This document shows positions 54,033-64,000 of a stretch of 64,000 bases of DNA, piece after piece. Source of the DNA: Ixodes scapularis (lineage: Eukaryota > Arthropoda > Arachnida > Ixodida > Ixodidae); contig NW_024609857.1 of NCBI RefSeq assembly GCF_016920785.2, forward strand, positions 194,383,027-194,447,026. The letters run 5' to 3'. How positions within the stretch are numbered: position 1 is the first letter of the stretch; every line of letters starts with the position of its first letter. Both the position numbers and the translations under genes were made by a program. The notes under the pieces were generated by a model. That model saw only the letters and a list, made by a program, of their open reading frames with translations, did not search any database and was not told the DNA's origin.

Positions 54033-54964
54033 GTTACTGTTAGACAGACAAGCAGTGCTAGATGCTTTTTAAATAAAGTATAATATTTGAACAATGCTGC
54101 ATACATAGCATGATGCTTTTTGAAATAAAGTATACATACTGAACAATGCAGTATACTTTGCTTAAAAACATTTCTGATACACACAATAAAAAGCTCAGTA
54201 CATTCAAGGCCCACTCAAGGCAGTTCAGATCTCTCTCCTGTGGTGCAGAACGTTCCTAAAAAAGCAAAGAAAAAATTTCAATGTTAAAAATAGCAAAACT
54301 AATAAAACAGTGAAGTTCAAAGTGAAGTGACTCAAATATGCAAGAATTGTAACTGATTTAAATAAACCGCAATTATTTTACGCCTTGTTTTTAAAGTTCA
54401 TTCATGCTGGATGTGTGTACAGTATTGCCAACTTTTGTTTGTTAGATTTACATCAAATATCACAGTGTTCTTGAAATTCGTTTTCTGTGCATTCTTTTTA
54501 ATCCATAATAAGGTACTATTATAATAATGCAATTTTTCCTCTTAGAGAAGCACCCCAAAGAAAATTTTTCTGTTTAAAATTATTCTATACTGTTCACACC
54601 TGTAGTTTTTGCTATCAAATTAGACCAAAAGAGGTGTCACTGGCTTTAGTATTTAAAGCATTCAAATACTCTCATACAGAAATTATGCTTTAAAGAAATC
54701 GCACACCATACTCTACTGTTTTAGAAAAGTTCGAATTTTGTGCTAACGTCAGCATAAGACCAGCTTACCTTTCGAGATGACTGATGTCCGGCAGGTGTGT
54801 GGCGAAGCCAGTCCGTGACTACGGTTTCTACCTTGAAGTCTTCACATTAACAGCAGCTCTGAACTGCATCTCATAAAAAAAAGCAAAAGACGCATGACAC
54901 CAAGACTTCCATAAAACTGGTTTCATGTGAAGCGATCTGCAGTACTTTTCCAGAGATTACTTAC

Positions 54965-55115
54965 TTATAATGCACTCAGCAAGGTGAAGGTTTCTGAATG
55001 TCAACCTTCCCTTACGTCCTTCCCACAAACATTTTCGCCCCAACTGGTCAGTCAGCAACCGCTTCGTGATCCGTCTCGTACAGGAGGTATAACCAGGTCC
55101 GTCGACTTTGCTGAG
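54965..55115 (-). pseudogene. DUF4806-like domain exon, copy 2 (151 nt)
   Basis: Same length and splice sites as in copy 1 (GTAAGT donor, ...GTTCGACAG acceptor). Encodes LSKVDGPGYTSCTRRITKRL and LTDQLGRKCLWEGRKGRL. Differences from copy 1 are scattered and the frame is open. Confidence 0.6.
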
Positions 55116-56235
55116 CTGTCGAACATAAAATACATCCACATAGCAACCGCTTAGTTCAACTATAACTAAAGATTGGATGTTCCTGTTTATTTTTAGTCAA
55201 ATTTGGCAGGTGGTTATCGGCATCTATCTCTTCATTAAATTTACTATTAATATTTATACCTGGTCTTATTGAGGCACTTCCGGCAATTACACTGAGGAAT
55301 TTTGACGTCTTTATTTTAATATGACGATCGGATTCAAGATCAGACCACTGGGCACGGGCTCGGGCTTACCCGAAAGCCCGGGCCTGGCCCGGCCCGCGCG
55401 CCGGGTAAAGAGCTTTTTTGCGGGCCTGGGATGGGCTCGGGCTTTTGACTGCGGGCCCTGGCCGGGCCCGGGCCCGCTGTAATTGACCGTGATGCCGACG
55501 GGGGTCATCGCAGAAATAGGCATCTCAGTGATCTCAGCAACATCAACTCCAGAACCACTAGATAAGTACCCATGAACGTAGGCCCACCTCGAGACAGTGG
55601 ACGGCAGCGTCGTTAATCATGTGGTGAGCTTCAGGTTATTCCCGGCGGCGTGATGCTTTTGCTTGTGGTGATAAATACCGACAAACCAAAAATAAACGGA
55701 CATTGAAGCGCTCTGTCGGGAATTAAAAATTGGGGACTCACAAACATTAACGCTAAACAATGTCAACCTAATTGATCATGAGAAACACTCATCTCTCTCG
55801 AATGATAGCTGAGGAGCGCTAACATAGCGGCAATGACGTAGTGGGGAAGCTTACAGACCTAGTAAACAATTATACACATACTAGGGAACGTCTGAACATA
55901 TTCAGCTATGAATACGTACTCAGATCTAAAAAATATTTTAGGAGAAGATGCAAACAGCAAATTCGCAGCCTTTTTTACAAAACACATTTCTGTATCTTAA
56001 TCACAGTGCCCATGAAATATGTGCCCAATCACCCATAAAAACACTTTTTATGACATTTATTTTTCAGAAAATGTTCTAAATGTGTACGTGACACCAGGAG
56101 TCATAACTTTAATTTAGTTCAACGCAAGTTAAATTGCTCAGGCAGCAACGAAGACAAACCTATTAACTGTGCAGTGAACCAAAATTAATATAATAATAAC
56201 CAAAAACAACGCTTTTGAGATCGGTATGTTTTGCC

Positions 56236-57062
56236 ATAATAGGCATCAGTATCAAGAGTTATTACCTGATTTCCATTTATTCTAGTCCATTGCACGCCTA
56301 GACATATGATAAATAAGTCTTCAAAGTTTCAGTAAAAAGTATTGAATAGGAAAAACGTTATGCAGGTTCACGTATGAAAGGATGGAAAAAGATGAGTTCC
56401 GAGTAAAACAACAGAAAGATTTGAGATAACATACATCTCAGGTATGTGGGTGCTAACAACCCTGGCTGTATCTCCGGACCGGCGTAAGGAAGAAACAATT
56501 TTTTTTGGAACACATTCAGAAATGTATATACATGCTCATAAAACAAGAATGAAAAACAAATGAGCTAACCAGTGGTCTCATACCTTCAAGGGGTACGGAA
56601 ACGAAATTCCAGTGCTCATTTTTTAGGTTTAATGTGTTGCATGTTGCAGCACAACCTCAAAAATACCAGCCTTTCATTGAAAGGCACAAGAAAACTAATT
56701 TTAAAGCTAATTAAACGATATTTCAATGTGTACCTGGTGGATGCATGTGGAGCCTATTTGGGAGGTAATCTTGCAACGTTAAGGAACTTGCTACGTAGTC
56801 ATGACGTAGCAAGCTCCATCGGAGCAGAGCCGCTCTTTGGAATTCACCATTTTTCTTCTTAGCTTTCCTCCTCAACTCACTAATCGCGCACTGTACAAAA
56901 CAGTTCAAGAAGACGTAAAGAAGGGACTCCCTCTTGCTCGGACCCCCGTTTTGTGTACCCGAACACATCCATTCTCCCCCTAGAATATTAGCCCGTCGCT
57001 CAAAATTTGGACGAAAGTTGCTTTTCCCACCCCATTCACCCCCCAGCTGACAGTGCAGTGGA
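56236..57062. other. Copy 2-specific sequence left of the hAT element
   Basis: Absent from copy 1. A plus frame of 96 codons (56572-56862) and a minus frame of 122 codons (56723-57091) overlap and carry no motif. Origin unknown; it could be an insertion in copy 2 or a deletion in copy 1. Confidence 0.35.
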
Positions 57063-57070
57063 AGCTGCGT

Positions 57071-58368
57071 CATACATGGGTAGTAATTCAATTAAAGTAA
57101 TTGCATTACTGTAATTTAATTACTTTTCTTGGTAGTTTGTAATTGTAATTAATTACTTTCGGCTCAAGGAATTGTAATTGCAATTTAATTACTTTCTAGC
57201 GTTAATAATTGCAGAATTTCAGGCACAATTACAAATACTTTCCATAAATTTTGTGGCGCCGACAGAACCTCCCTGAAAGCCTCAGCGCTCGCACAAGCGG
57301 CCTAGCTCTCGGTGAAACACTCACACACAGACATGCACTCCCGCACACGCACAACGTAAATAGCGTCACATTGTTTGTCGTTTTGTTGCTTAGACTGCGG
57401 GCTGAGAGACGATCCCCTCTGGAGCCTACCTCAACGGCGCCGTGTAGCGCCGTCCGCGGTGCGAGCAGAGAACAATCGCGTAAACATGCCAAAATATTGA
57501 AAAAAGTATTAGCTTCAGCTTTCAGTTGAGGTTGGGAATTTCAATTGTCTATGAAGTTATTAGTCTTTCTTTTCTGCCAGTCTTTGACTCCCCTCTTACA
57601 GCACTGACGCATATTTTTTATCTTTGTATTATTTTCAAGTTAATTTTCTGTTGGTTTTACTTCGGATATTATTTGGATAAGCATTGTGGACACTGACCTC
57701 GCACCTGTGAATATTGTCACCAATGATTCGGGAGACCCGATTCGGTTTTGATATATTTCTGAGCCATTATAATTTCAACTCAATGTAAATAAGTTACAAT
57801 ACCATGATGTTCGTATGTGAATTCGGTCGTATTAGCGCGTGTGGATTGAAGTTTTATATTAACACTTGTAAAATATTCATATATACTAGTTGTCACATTT
57901 TTATTTGCCTGGCTAACAAAAGTCAGTCAACTCAATTTTTTCTTTAGTGATCTGGCATCTTCCAGTATATGAACTAATTTATGATTATTTATAAAAAAAT
58001 ATAAGAACGTAGTACTTCATTGCTCCAAACTGTTCATTTCCATCGTGAATTTAACAAAATTCATAAAAAGAAATTGCAATACGTGACATTTATGCAGCGA
58101 TGCTTAAGACTCCTCAAACTTTGGGACAAGGAATGAACTAATACGTACGTTGCATATATACAACTCGCTTAAAGTTACATGGCCCAAATCAGGTCGCTCC
58201 GAGAAATGAGTAATTGTAGAGTAATTGCATTACTTTTTAAGAGTAATTTGTAATTGTAATTAATTACTTTCATGTAGTAGTTATTGTAATTGTAGTTAAA
58301 CTACTTTTGAAATCAACTAATTGTAATTGTAACTAAATTACATTTTGTAAGTAATTTACCCATGTATG
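57071..58368. mobile_element. 1.3-kb hAT-type element with 8-bp target duplication
   Basis: TIR CATACATGGGTA at both ends. AGCTGCGT (57063-57070) and AGCTGCGC (58369-58376) flank it. Subterminal zones (57080-57240, 58190-58355) are packed with TAATTGTAATTAATTAC motifs in both orientations. The interior frame (57251-57529) shows no transposase. Non-autonomous. Confidence 0.85.
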
Positions 58369-58376
58369 AGCTGCGC

Positions 58377-59229
58377 GCTCCTTGGGCCAGCCACACGCTG
58401 GTCACCCCACGGGTACTTCGAGCGGCCCGGTTGCAACGCGTTGATGCTATTGACACCATCTTAATGCTGACAACGCCACCAACGGCAAAGCTCATAACCT
58501 CGCCAGCCTTGGCACGTCGCGAATGCGGGAAATCTTTTCTTTTTTCTGTTTTTGTTTGCGCCAGATATCCCATGAAGCATCGCGCTCTCAGTTCGCTTGC
58601 TCGAGTGCACCGTTTGGAACGAAAAGTATAGCCAGTCGTTCAAAATACAAACGTGCGATTATCATTTACGGTTATTGAATACAATGCAATACAAACTGGG
58701 AAAGCCACAGCAGGTTTGGAGAGCATTCAATAGTTGTTCCACTGTGAGGTTTCACTCTCAATAACTTTCATGGATCTCACCAGTGCACTTTTCTTTGCTC
58801 GCACTATGCTCTTAGGTATATCATGAGATGTATCCAGCATACATTGGTCAAATCACATTCAATTAAAGCTGCTAGAAATTAGAATTCCTTCGAGCACCTT
58901 ATAGGGACACGACACTCCCCAATATTGTTGTTTTATTTTTTTCCAGGCGATTTCTCATGGTGTCAAAAGACTGCTGAATCAATATTTAGCTACGGCATCA
59001 CATATCTATATTTAATAAAGTAAAATAATGCAACTACTCGAAACTGGACTGAGGAGGAAGAAGAAATACAGAGGAGAAAGTTGGCATAACTTACGTGGCT
59101 CTGCAAATTATTTTTTCTTTAATCAATGTATTTGCGGCTTTTTAGAAGCCACAAAAAAATGGGTATCATATTTCTTTTCTATTTTTTATATGGAGTGTGT
59201 ACCTTTGGTGACCCAGGACTTTGGCTTTA
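58377..59229. other. Copy 2-specific sequence right of the hAT element
   Basis: Frames at 58313-58643 and 59028-59246 lack motifs. The region is interrupted by the MITE at 59230. Confidence 0.3.
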
Positions 59230-59403
59230 CAGTGATGTCGTGTTAATATAGACACCTCCGTTCCCGCAAAGGATTGTCCGTAGTGTGAGTTATCCATAAT
59301 AATGAGACAAAAATGCGTGCGTCTTCCCAGTTTGTCCTCGAAAGTGGTGTCCATATAGCGGGGTATCTATATTAACGGGGTCCATAATAACCAGGCATGA
59401 CTG
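59230..59403. mobile_element. 174-bp pogo/Tigger-like MITE with TA target
   Basis: Ends CAGTGATGTCGTGTTAATAT and, complemented, CAGTCATGCCTGGTTATTAT, both continuing to GGAC/AGAC-CC, with TA at 59228-59229 and 59404-59405. Confidence 0.7.
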
Positions 59404-60517
59404 TATTTGGTGGTTGCGTTTAAACCATAGAGAACAACGCATAATCACGGAGAAGAAAGTGTGTGCGACTCAAACCGACCAGTTCTCGATCAACGGTTTT
59501 CGGGCACAAAGAAAATGAATTTCGAGCAGCAAATTGAGCTCTGAGTAGTTAGGCTTTCCTTATGTCATGTACAAATAAAATCCTTTGGCAAGCATAAATA
59601 CCCAGTCAGTGGCTCTTTAATCATTGCAAGCCAAATATAGTATACCTCAGACCTCATGAAGGAAAGTTTACATGGCTTGCCAACAAGAGCTTTTAGTCTT
59701 GCTGGATCTAGTTGTGGCTTTGCTTAGCCTTTGTGTAGCTTAAAGGTCTGCTGGTTAGAATTCGCCGAAGAGGCCATCCGTGGTGAAGACCATAACTGAA
59801 CCTTACTGGATGAACACTGATTCCTTCTTCTATTTGAGAACTTTCTTGTGTGAAGTCTCGTTGAGCCATATGCCATTACCAATGCACACATAGAAGTAAG
59901 ACATAAACTTCAGTTCATCTTTGAAGCAGCACTATGTGTAAGAAATCTACCAGCGCAATATAACCTGTACTGGGATTGAAAACGGGGGTCCTATTTGTCA
60001 ACAGCATGCGTTAAAATTAATTTTGTTCAAGAAAAAAAAATTGTAGCAATATCTATGTGGCAAAACACGATTTGAGTTTGGCACAAAACCAAACCGCTGT
60101 AACTAGCAGTTATCCTTCTTACCTCATAACTGTCGGAGTTTACGATCTGAATGATTCGACGTAATCCCTCTTCCTCCTCCTCCTCTTCTTCATCTCCTCT
60201 CTAACCCCCCCCCCACACACACACAAACAAACACACACACACGCCTCTTCTCCAAATGAACTCCGACCGATGAATAATTCATTCTAGCTTAAGCTTATCA
60301 GCACAGACAAAATTATAAAACACATAAACTTTAGTTTCTGGGCAGATGAAAATAAACACACGGCACCCCTAAGTTCCTTGTACTTGAGGCGGTATACCTA
60401 AAGAAAATCTCAAATTTAAAATACATCTTATGAATTGCTTCGCCAGCGCGAAAATGAAATTACAATTGCCTGTTTCATAAAACCTTCCTCCAGCCCTCCC
60501 GGGCAGTCACTCATCTC

Positions 60518-61040
60518 TAGAGATGCCGCGAACCACCCTAGGTTCGAATTCAAAAGGTTTCGATATTTTCGACCCGAGCTGATGTTCGAATTCAAAATGT
60601 TTCAATATTTTCGACCGTACGGAGGTTCGATTACGAAAAATTCGCAACTTTCAAAAATTGTGCAGTTTCGAAATCGAAAAGTTCGAAGCTTTCACGGTTT
60701 CTAAAAGTTCGGGTTCGATTATTCCGAATATTTTTTTACTTCAGATTCAAGAAATTCAAAGATTTCGAACTTTCCTAACTTGAAATTCGATAGATTTGAA
60801 TGTTTCGAATTTCTTTGGATCTGAAAGTCCAAAAATCGAACGTTTCGAATTCCTATAGACATAAAGTTCGATAAATTCGAAGATTTCGAATTTCTTTCCG
60901 CATAAAGTTCAAAAAGTTCGAAGGCTTCGATTCACTTTTAGGGTTAAATTTTAAAAAAAAATGGAATCTTTGAAGGTTTCGAATTTGTTTCAAGTCCAAG
61001 TGCTCAAAGTTCGAAGTCCGGTTTTTATGTTCCGCCACCC
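60518..61040. repeat. Degenerate TTCGAA-rich array
   Basis: About 500 bp in which TTCGAA, TTTCGAAT and AAAGTTCGA recur every 20-30 bp in both orientations. It begins TAGAGATGCCGCGAACC right at the point where homology with copy 1 stops, so it may mark the end of an inserted element that truncated copy 2. Confidence 0.65.
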
Positions 61041-61480
61041 AGTTTCAGTTTCAAATAATATTTTCACGGCTCACTGGTTTTCACGAAATCAGGTTTAGAA
61101 ACGCTTGGGTGTGATATTTAGACTGCGCGAAGTTGGTCAGGCAATTAAATGAGCGACGAGTGTCCCGGATGTGCTGGAATATTGGCCAGTGCAGAGTGAC
61201 GTGTGACCACAGATCAGTAACTGTGACCGCCAGCCCGTGGGGGGGGGGGGGGGGGGGGTCATTAAAGTGCATCACGAAGTAGTGATCACACGAACGCACT
61301 GTTTAACGATACTCATCTAGTTCGAAACGGCCAGGGGCAGGCAGGTGGTTGAAACTCACAAAAACCTTGAAGCGATCTGGCAAACTGCCTCCCTAGCCCC
61401 CTACACGCTGGTAGTAATCCGATCAAACGCCGCCCGAGTGACGCTGGCATATATCAAGTTTAGTTTGTACATGATGCGAA
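61041..61480. other. Unassigned with a G homopolymer
   Basis: G run at about 61239-61258. The remaining sequence has no recognised feature. Confidence 0.35.
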
Positions 61481-61489
61481 ATCCTGAGG

Positions 61490-61632
61490 CTGGGAATGAA
61501 ATTTGAAAGAAAAAGTGCAAGAAGACAGAAAAAAGAGGACATGACAACGCCTCAAAATCAGCTCTGTGAATGAAATTTGAAAGAAAAAGTGCAAGAAGAC
61601 AGAAAAAAGGGGACAGGACAACGTCTCAAATT
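61490..61632. repeat. 75-bp tandem duplication
   Basis: GAATGAAATTTGAAAGAAAA and the following AGTGCAAGAAGACAGAAAAA occur at about 61494 and 61569. The second copy runs into the LINE fragment. It probably arose at the LINE 5' junction. Confidence 0.8.
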
Positions 61633-62386
61633 GCCACAGGGGAACATCCTTGGACCCCTTCTGTTTAACTTATACATCAATGATATAGTAAATATAGACG
61701 ACAGTGCAGATTTTGTAATTTATGCAGACTACAACAGTTTATTCGTTTCGGGGAAAGTTGTCCACCAGGTTTTATGTGCGGCAAATAGCGTTTTGCAGAA
61801 GATAAGTGACTGGACAATCTCAAACTGTTTAGTAATTAATACAGATAAGAGAAAGGCAATACTTTTTCGATAAAAAATACAGTGTTTTCGTCTACTCAAG
61901 GGCTCTCTCTTCAAGGACGAAATATTGACTTTGTACAGAATGTGAAGGTCCTTGGTGTGATATTTAATGAGCACATGAGCTGGGACGCCGAAGTACAATG
62001 CATAGCTGGCTGACTTTCAAAAGTTGTGGGCCCCCTCTTTTACTCTTGCTATAATTACTGCTTCCTTGTTTTGGGTAGCACAACGGCTACAGATATGCAT
62101 CACTTGCATGTTCTTCAGAAGAGCATAATTCGAATTATGTGCAATGCAGAGTTCAACGCTCACACATTACAACTTTTCAGAACCCTTCATATAGTTCCCA
62201 TTACAGAGCATTATAATTATAAACTTCTTACAACATATCAAACGTCTGTAAGGCAAAATCAACTTGTTTTTCTTTTAATCGCCAATATGAAGCGGAGAGT
62301 GCCTGCATATGCGGGCCGTTATATTGACACATGGTCAACGCCTCGCTCGAGAACAGCTAGCTACGGCCTCCAGATGTTGCAGTACT
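61625..62386 (+). pseudogene. Non-LTR retrotransposon (LINE) RT fragment, plus strand
   Basis: The frame carries LPQGNILGPLLFNLYINDIV, then VIYADYNSLFVSG, where the catalytic box should be YADD; the second Asp is Tyr (61721-61732). It continues with KISDWTISNCLVINTDKRKA, a frame change, VKVLGVIFNEHMSWD, a stop, and a typical post-RT segment (HHLHVLQKSIIRIMCNAEFN, RYIDTWSTPRSRTASYG). This is the middle and end of a LINE RT of the jockey/I-like groups. It is 5'-truncated and cut at 62386 by the next element. Confidence 0.8.
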
Positions 62387-63815
62387 CGATGATTGATTAG
62401 GGTTTTATGGCGCAAAAGCATCTTAGGCTATGATGCGCCAGATACAGACTATTGCAGAGAAGGTTTCAGAGGGGAAAGAGCTTTAGTAGCTGTGATGGAT
62501 TAAAACTACGTATATGACTTGTAAATAGTGATGGAGATGAACTTGAATATAAAATTATAGCCGGTGTAAAAGACCGATAGCTCTCAAAAAGTTAAAAACA
62601 CAACTGTATGGTACAAGTGGGTCGTTGCCAAGTAGAATACTAAGGTGTAAAGGCGTATGCTCGTTATATAACTGAGAAAAATGTTTCCGACGTTCTTGGT
62701 CATACGCTGGGCATTCAAGTAAAACGTGTAAAACTGTTAGAGGACTGAAACAGTTCCCACACTCTGGGGCCTCTTCTCTGCGCAGGAGGTGGCCATGAGT
62801 AAGGTGTGTATGACCTATCCTCAGTCGACACAAGACTACCTCACAGAAATGTTCACTGTGTCGAGCACTCTCCCAGTCACTGATCAATGGTTTTACAGAA
62901 TGCAGCTTGTTATTAACTTCTTCATCCCATTATTGCTGCCACTTCCTTCTAATACAATGCTTTAAAAGTGTGCTATAATCTTTGTATGGAATGTCATGCA
63001 GGTCCACTTCTTGCTCACCAGCAGAACTTGCAGCAAGGTCTGCTTCTTCATTTCCGGGTATACCAACATGGCTAGGAACCCAACATAAAATTATTTTAAT
63101 ATTCCTTCTCGAGACATCACTAATTTGATTCTGTAACTCCATGATTATTGGGTTTTTCGAAGTCTTTAATGATGAGAGAAAAGGCAGAGAACTCAGTGAA
63201 TAAGTGTACACGACTCACTGCTTGCTCTTTGTTTTTACAATGTGATCAACTGCAAGACGGGGACCGCATAACTCTGCTGTTAAAATAGTGGCTGTACACG
63301 CAATCCGTTTTACACAGCGAACAGAGGGGCCGACCATAGCACATCCAACAAACGATTCTGTCTTAGTACCATCCGTGTAGTATGAGTTGTGTCCGGAATA
63401 TCTACTCTGAAGCTCAAAAAATTTTAGTTTTATGTATTCTGGTGGAGTTTCTTTCTTTTTAATTTTCGTTAGCGGGAGGTCACAGGAAATGAGGCAGTGG
63501 TCCCACGGAGCTATTGCTTGTGGAACAGGAGTGACGGGCATAGAACTACTCAGTCCAATTGAATCTGCTTTGGATCCATTTCTCATACTAAAAGGTGGTA
63601 TTACAGTAAGCTTGTTGTCAAAAGTACGTTTATATCTAATTTTTTTCAACAGCTTCTCGGGAAGAGTGCAAGGGAACCTGTTGTAATTAAGAAACTCCGT
63701 TTGAGTCAACCATTTACTCACTCCGACATCCAAGCAGAAGACTATATATCCAAGGCCAGTCCATGTATGGACACGCTCGGAAGGGACTGTTAGATTTAAC
63801 AAGTGGAATGGTCGA
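62387..63815 (-). pseudogene. I/R1-type LINE 3' half with RNase H, minus strand
   Basis: Reading leftward from about 63815: an RT-to-RNase H linker, then RNase H (YYTDGTKTES, TAELCGPRLAV, CWVPSHVGIPGNEEAD supplying catalytic Asp, Glu, Asp), then a C-terminal Cys-rich segment (RLRIGHTHLTHGHLL, ECGNCFSPLTVLHVLLECP). One frame is open from 63901 to 62555 except for a TGA near 63214 and a TAA near 62928. The 3' end has GCGCCATAAAACCCTAATC followed by an AATCATC tail at about 62386-62400, inserted into the plus-strand LINE. Confidence 0.8.
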
Positions 63816-64000
63816 ATTTCCGACGTTTTCCGTGAGCTTTTTACGTATACCGTTCGATATACGAGAACTAGACGAGGCCCTTTCTGGACTACGTTTCTCA
63901 ACCTCTACCGGTCCCGACGGTATAACTTACGCGGCCTTATTTCACCTGGGTACAATAGGCAAAGTGAGGCTCTTGAAACTATATAACACATCGTGGGAAA
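63816..64000 (+). pseudogene. Inverted 5' part of an I/R1-type LINE (RT start), plus strand, runs off the window
   Basis: The plus frame reads PFDIRELDEALSGLRFSTST, GPDGITYAALFHLGTIGK and LLKLYNTSWE, the beginning of a LINE RT domain (GPDGI...L). It is joined directly to the opposite-strand RNase H half, with the junction around 63800-63850. It continues beyond the right edge. Confidence 0.7.

Larger units (their letters stand above)
53901..60517 (-). pseudogene. DUF4806-type gene, copy 2, minus strand, broken
   Basis: Homologous to copy 1 (34636-39830) apart from insertions. Start codon exon 60514-60470 (MSDCPGGLEEGFMKQ) has donor GCAATT where copy 1 has GTAATT. The FNEE exon near 55250-55200 (KFNEEIDADNHLPN) is uninterrupted. 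The domain exon is 55115-54965, the next exon 54869-54769, and the last exon starts at 54255 with AATAAA at 54032-54027. The penultimate exon has TAA where copy 1 reads CATAAA (HK), yet keeps the Trp codon that copy 1 lost. The first exon and promoter are missing, because homology stops at 60517 before a TTCGAA-rich block. Between 56236 and 59687 it contains about 3.45 kb not present in copy 1, including a hAT element and a MITE. Confidence 0.55.

Overview
The window is eukaryotic and looks like tick (ixodid) or closely related chelicerate genomic DNA. That is an inference. It rests on short, split, intron-interrupted coding pieces with GT-AG junctions, AATAAA poly(A) signals, several tRNA-derived SINE pieces resembling the tick Ruka family, and an exceptional load of Penelope-like elements (PLEs), hAT/mariner-type MITEs, LINEs and a Ty3/gypsy element. 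There is no operon, Shine-Dalgarno pattern or CRISPR. Most of the 64 kb is nested mobile DNA and satellite-like arrays; only a few stretches look like host gene exons.

Layout. 0-7 kb: a SINE piece, a decayed exon-like tail, then a composite of two nearly identical PLE copies in head-to-head inverted orientation (2888-6665), bounded by an 11-bp direct repeat. 7-11 kb: short hAT-like and TTAA MITEs and a 1-kb foldback element filled with CRE-like TGACGTCA minisatellite. 10.8-16.3 kb: a complete but decayed Ty3/gypsy element with 147-bp LTRs and two tandem hairpins in its leader. 16-24 kb: AT-rich DNA, a PLE relic, a SINE, a 2.24-kb TIR element with an 8-bp target duplication, and a mariner-like foldback. 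24.5-28 kb: an inverted repeat pair, one arm interrupted by a hAT MITE whose empty site is the other arm, enclosing a candidate first coding exon and a 1.7-kb hAT element. 28-34.6 kb: a PIF/Harbinger-like transposase piece, two copies of a repeat (R1) with a 65-bp minisatellite, a 60-bp minisatellite, a GCGTAACG foldback, and the second copy of a 404-bp MITE.

34.7-40.3 kb and 53.9-60.5 kb hold two copies of one minus-strand multi-exon gene whose central exon encodes a DUF4806-like domain. Both have premature stops, at different codons, and different later insertions: a PLE, a SINE and a MITE in copy 1; a hAT element and a pogo-like MITE within copy 2. Copy 1 keeps a 5' exon and appears to diverge from a plus-strand ORF (first coding exon 40751-41365) of unknown function. 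Between the copies, a plus-strand gene is supported by three exons with compatible phases (46718-46781, 49721-49864, 52323 onward with stop and poly(A) signal).

61.6-64 kb: a plus-strand LINE RT fragment, cut by a minus-strand I/R1-type LINE with RNase H whose 5' part is inverted, the pattern expected of twin priming. No unfamiliar multi-gene system is evident. The most unusual content is PLE architecture (inverted pairs acting as single insertions, with a hammerhead-like core in the second PLE) and foldback elements carrying ordered minisatellites.
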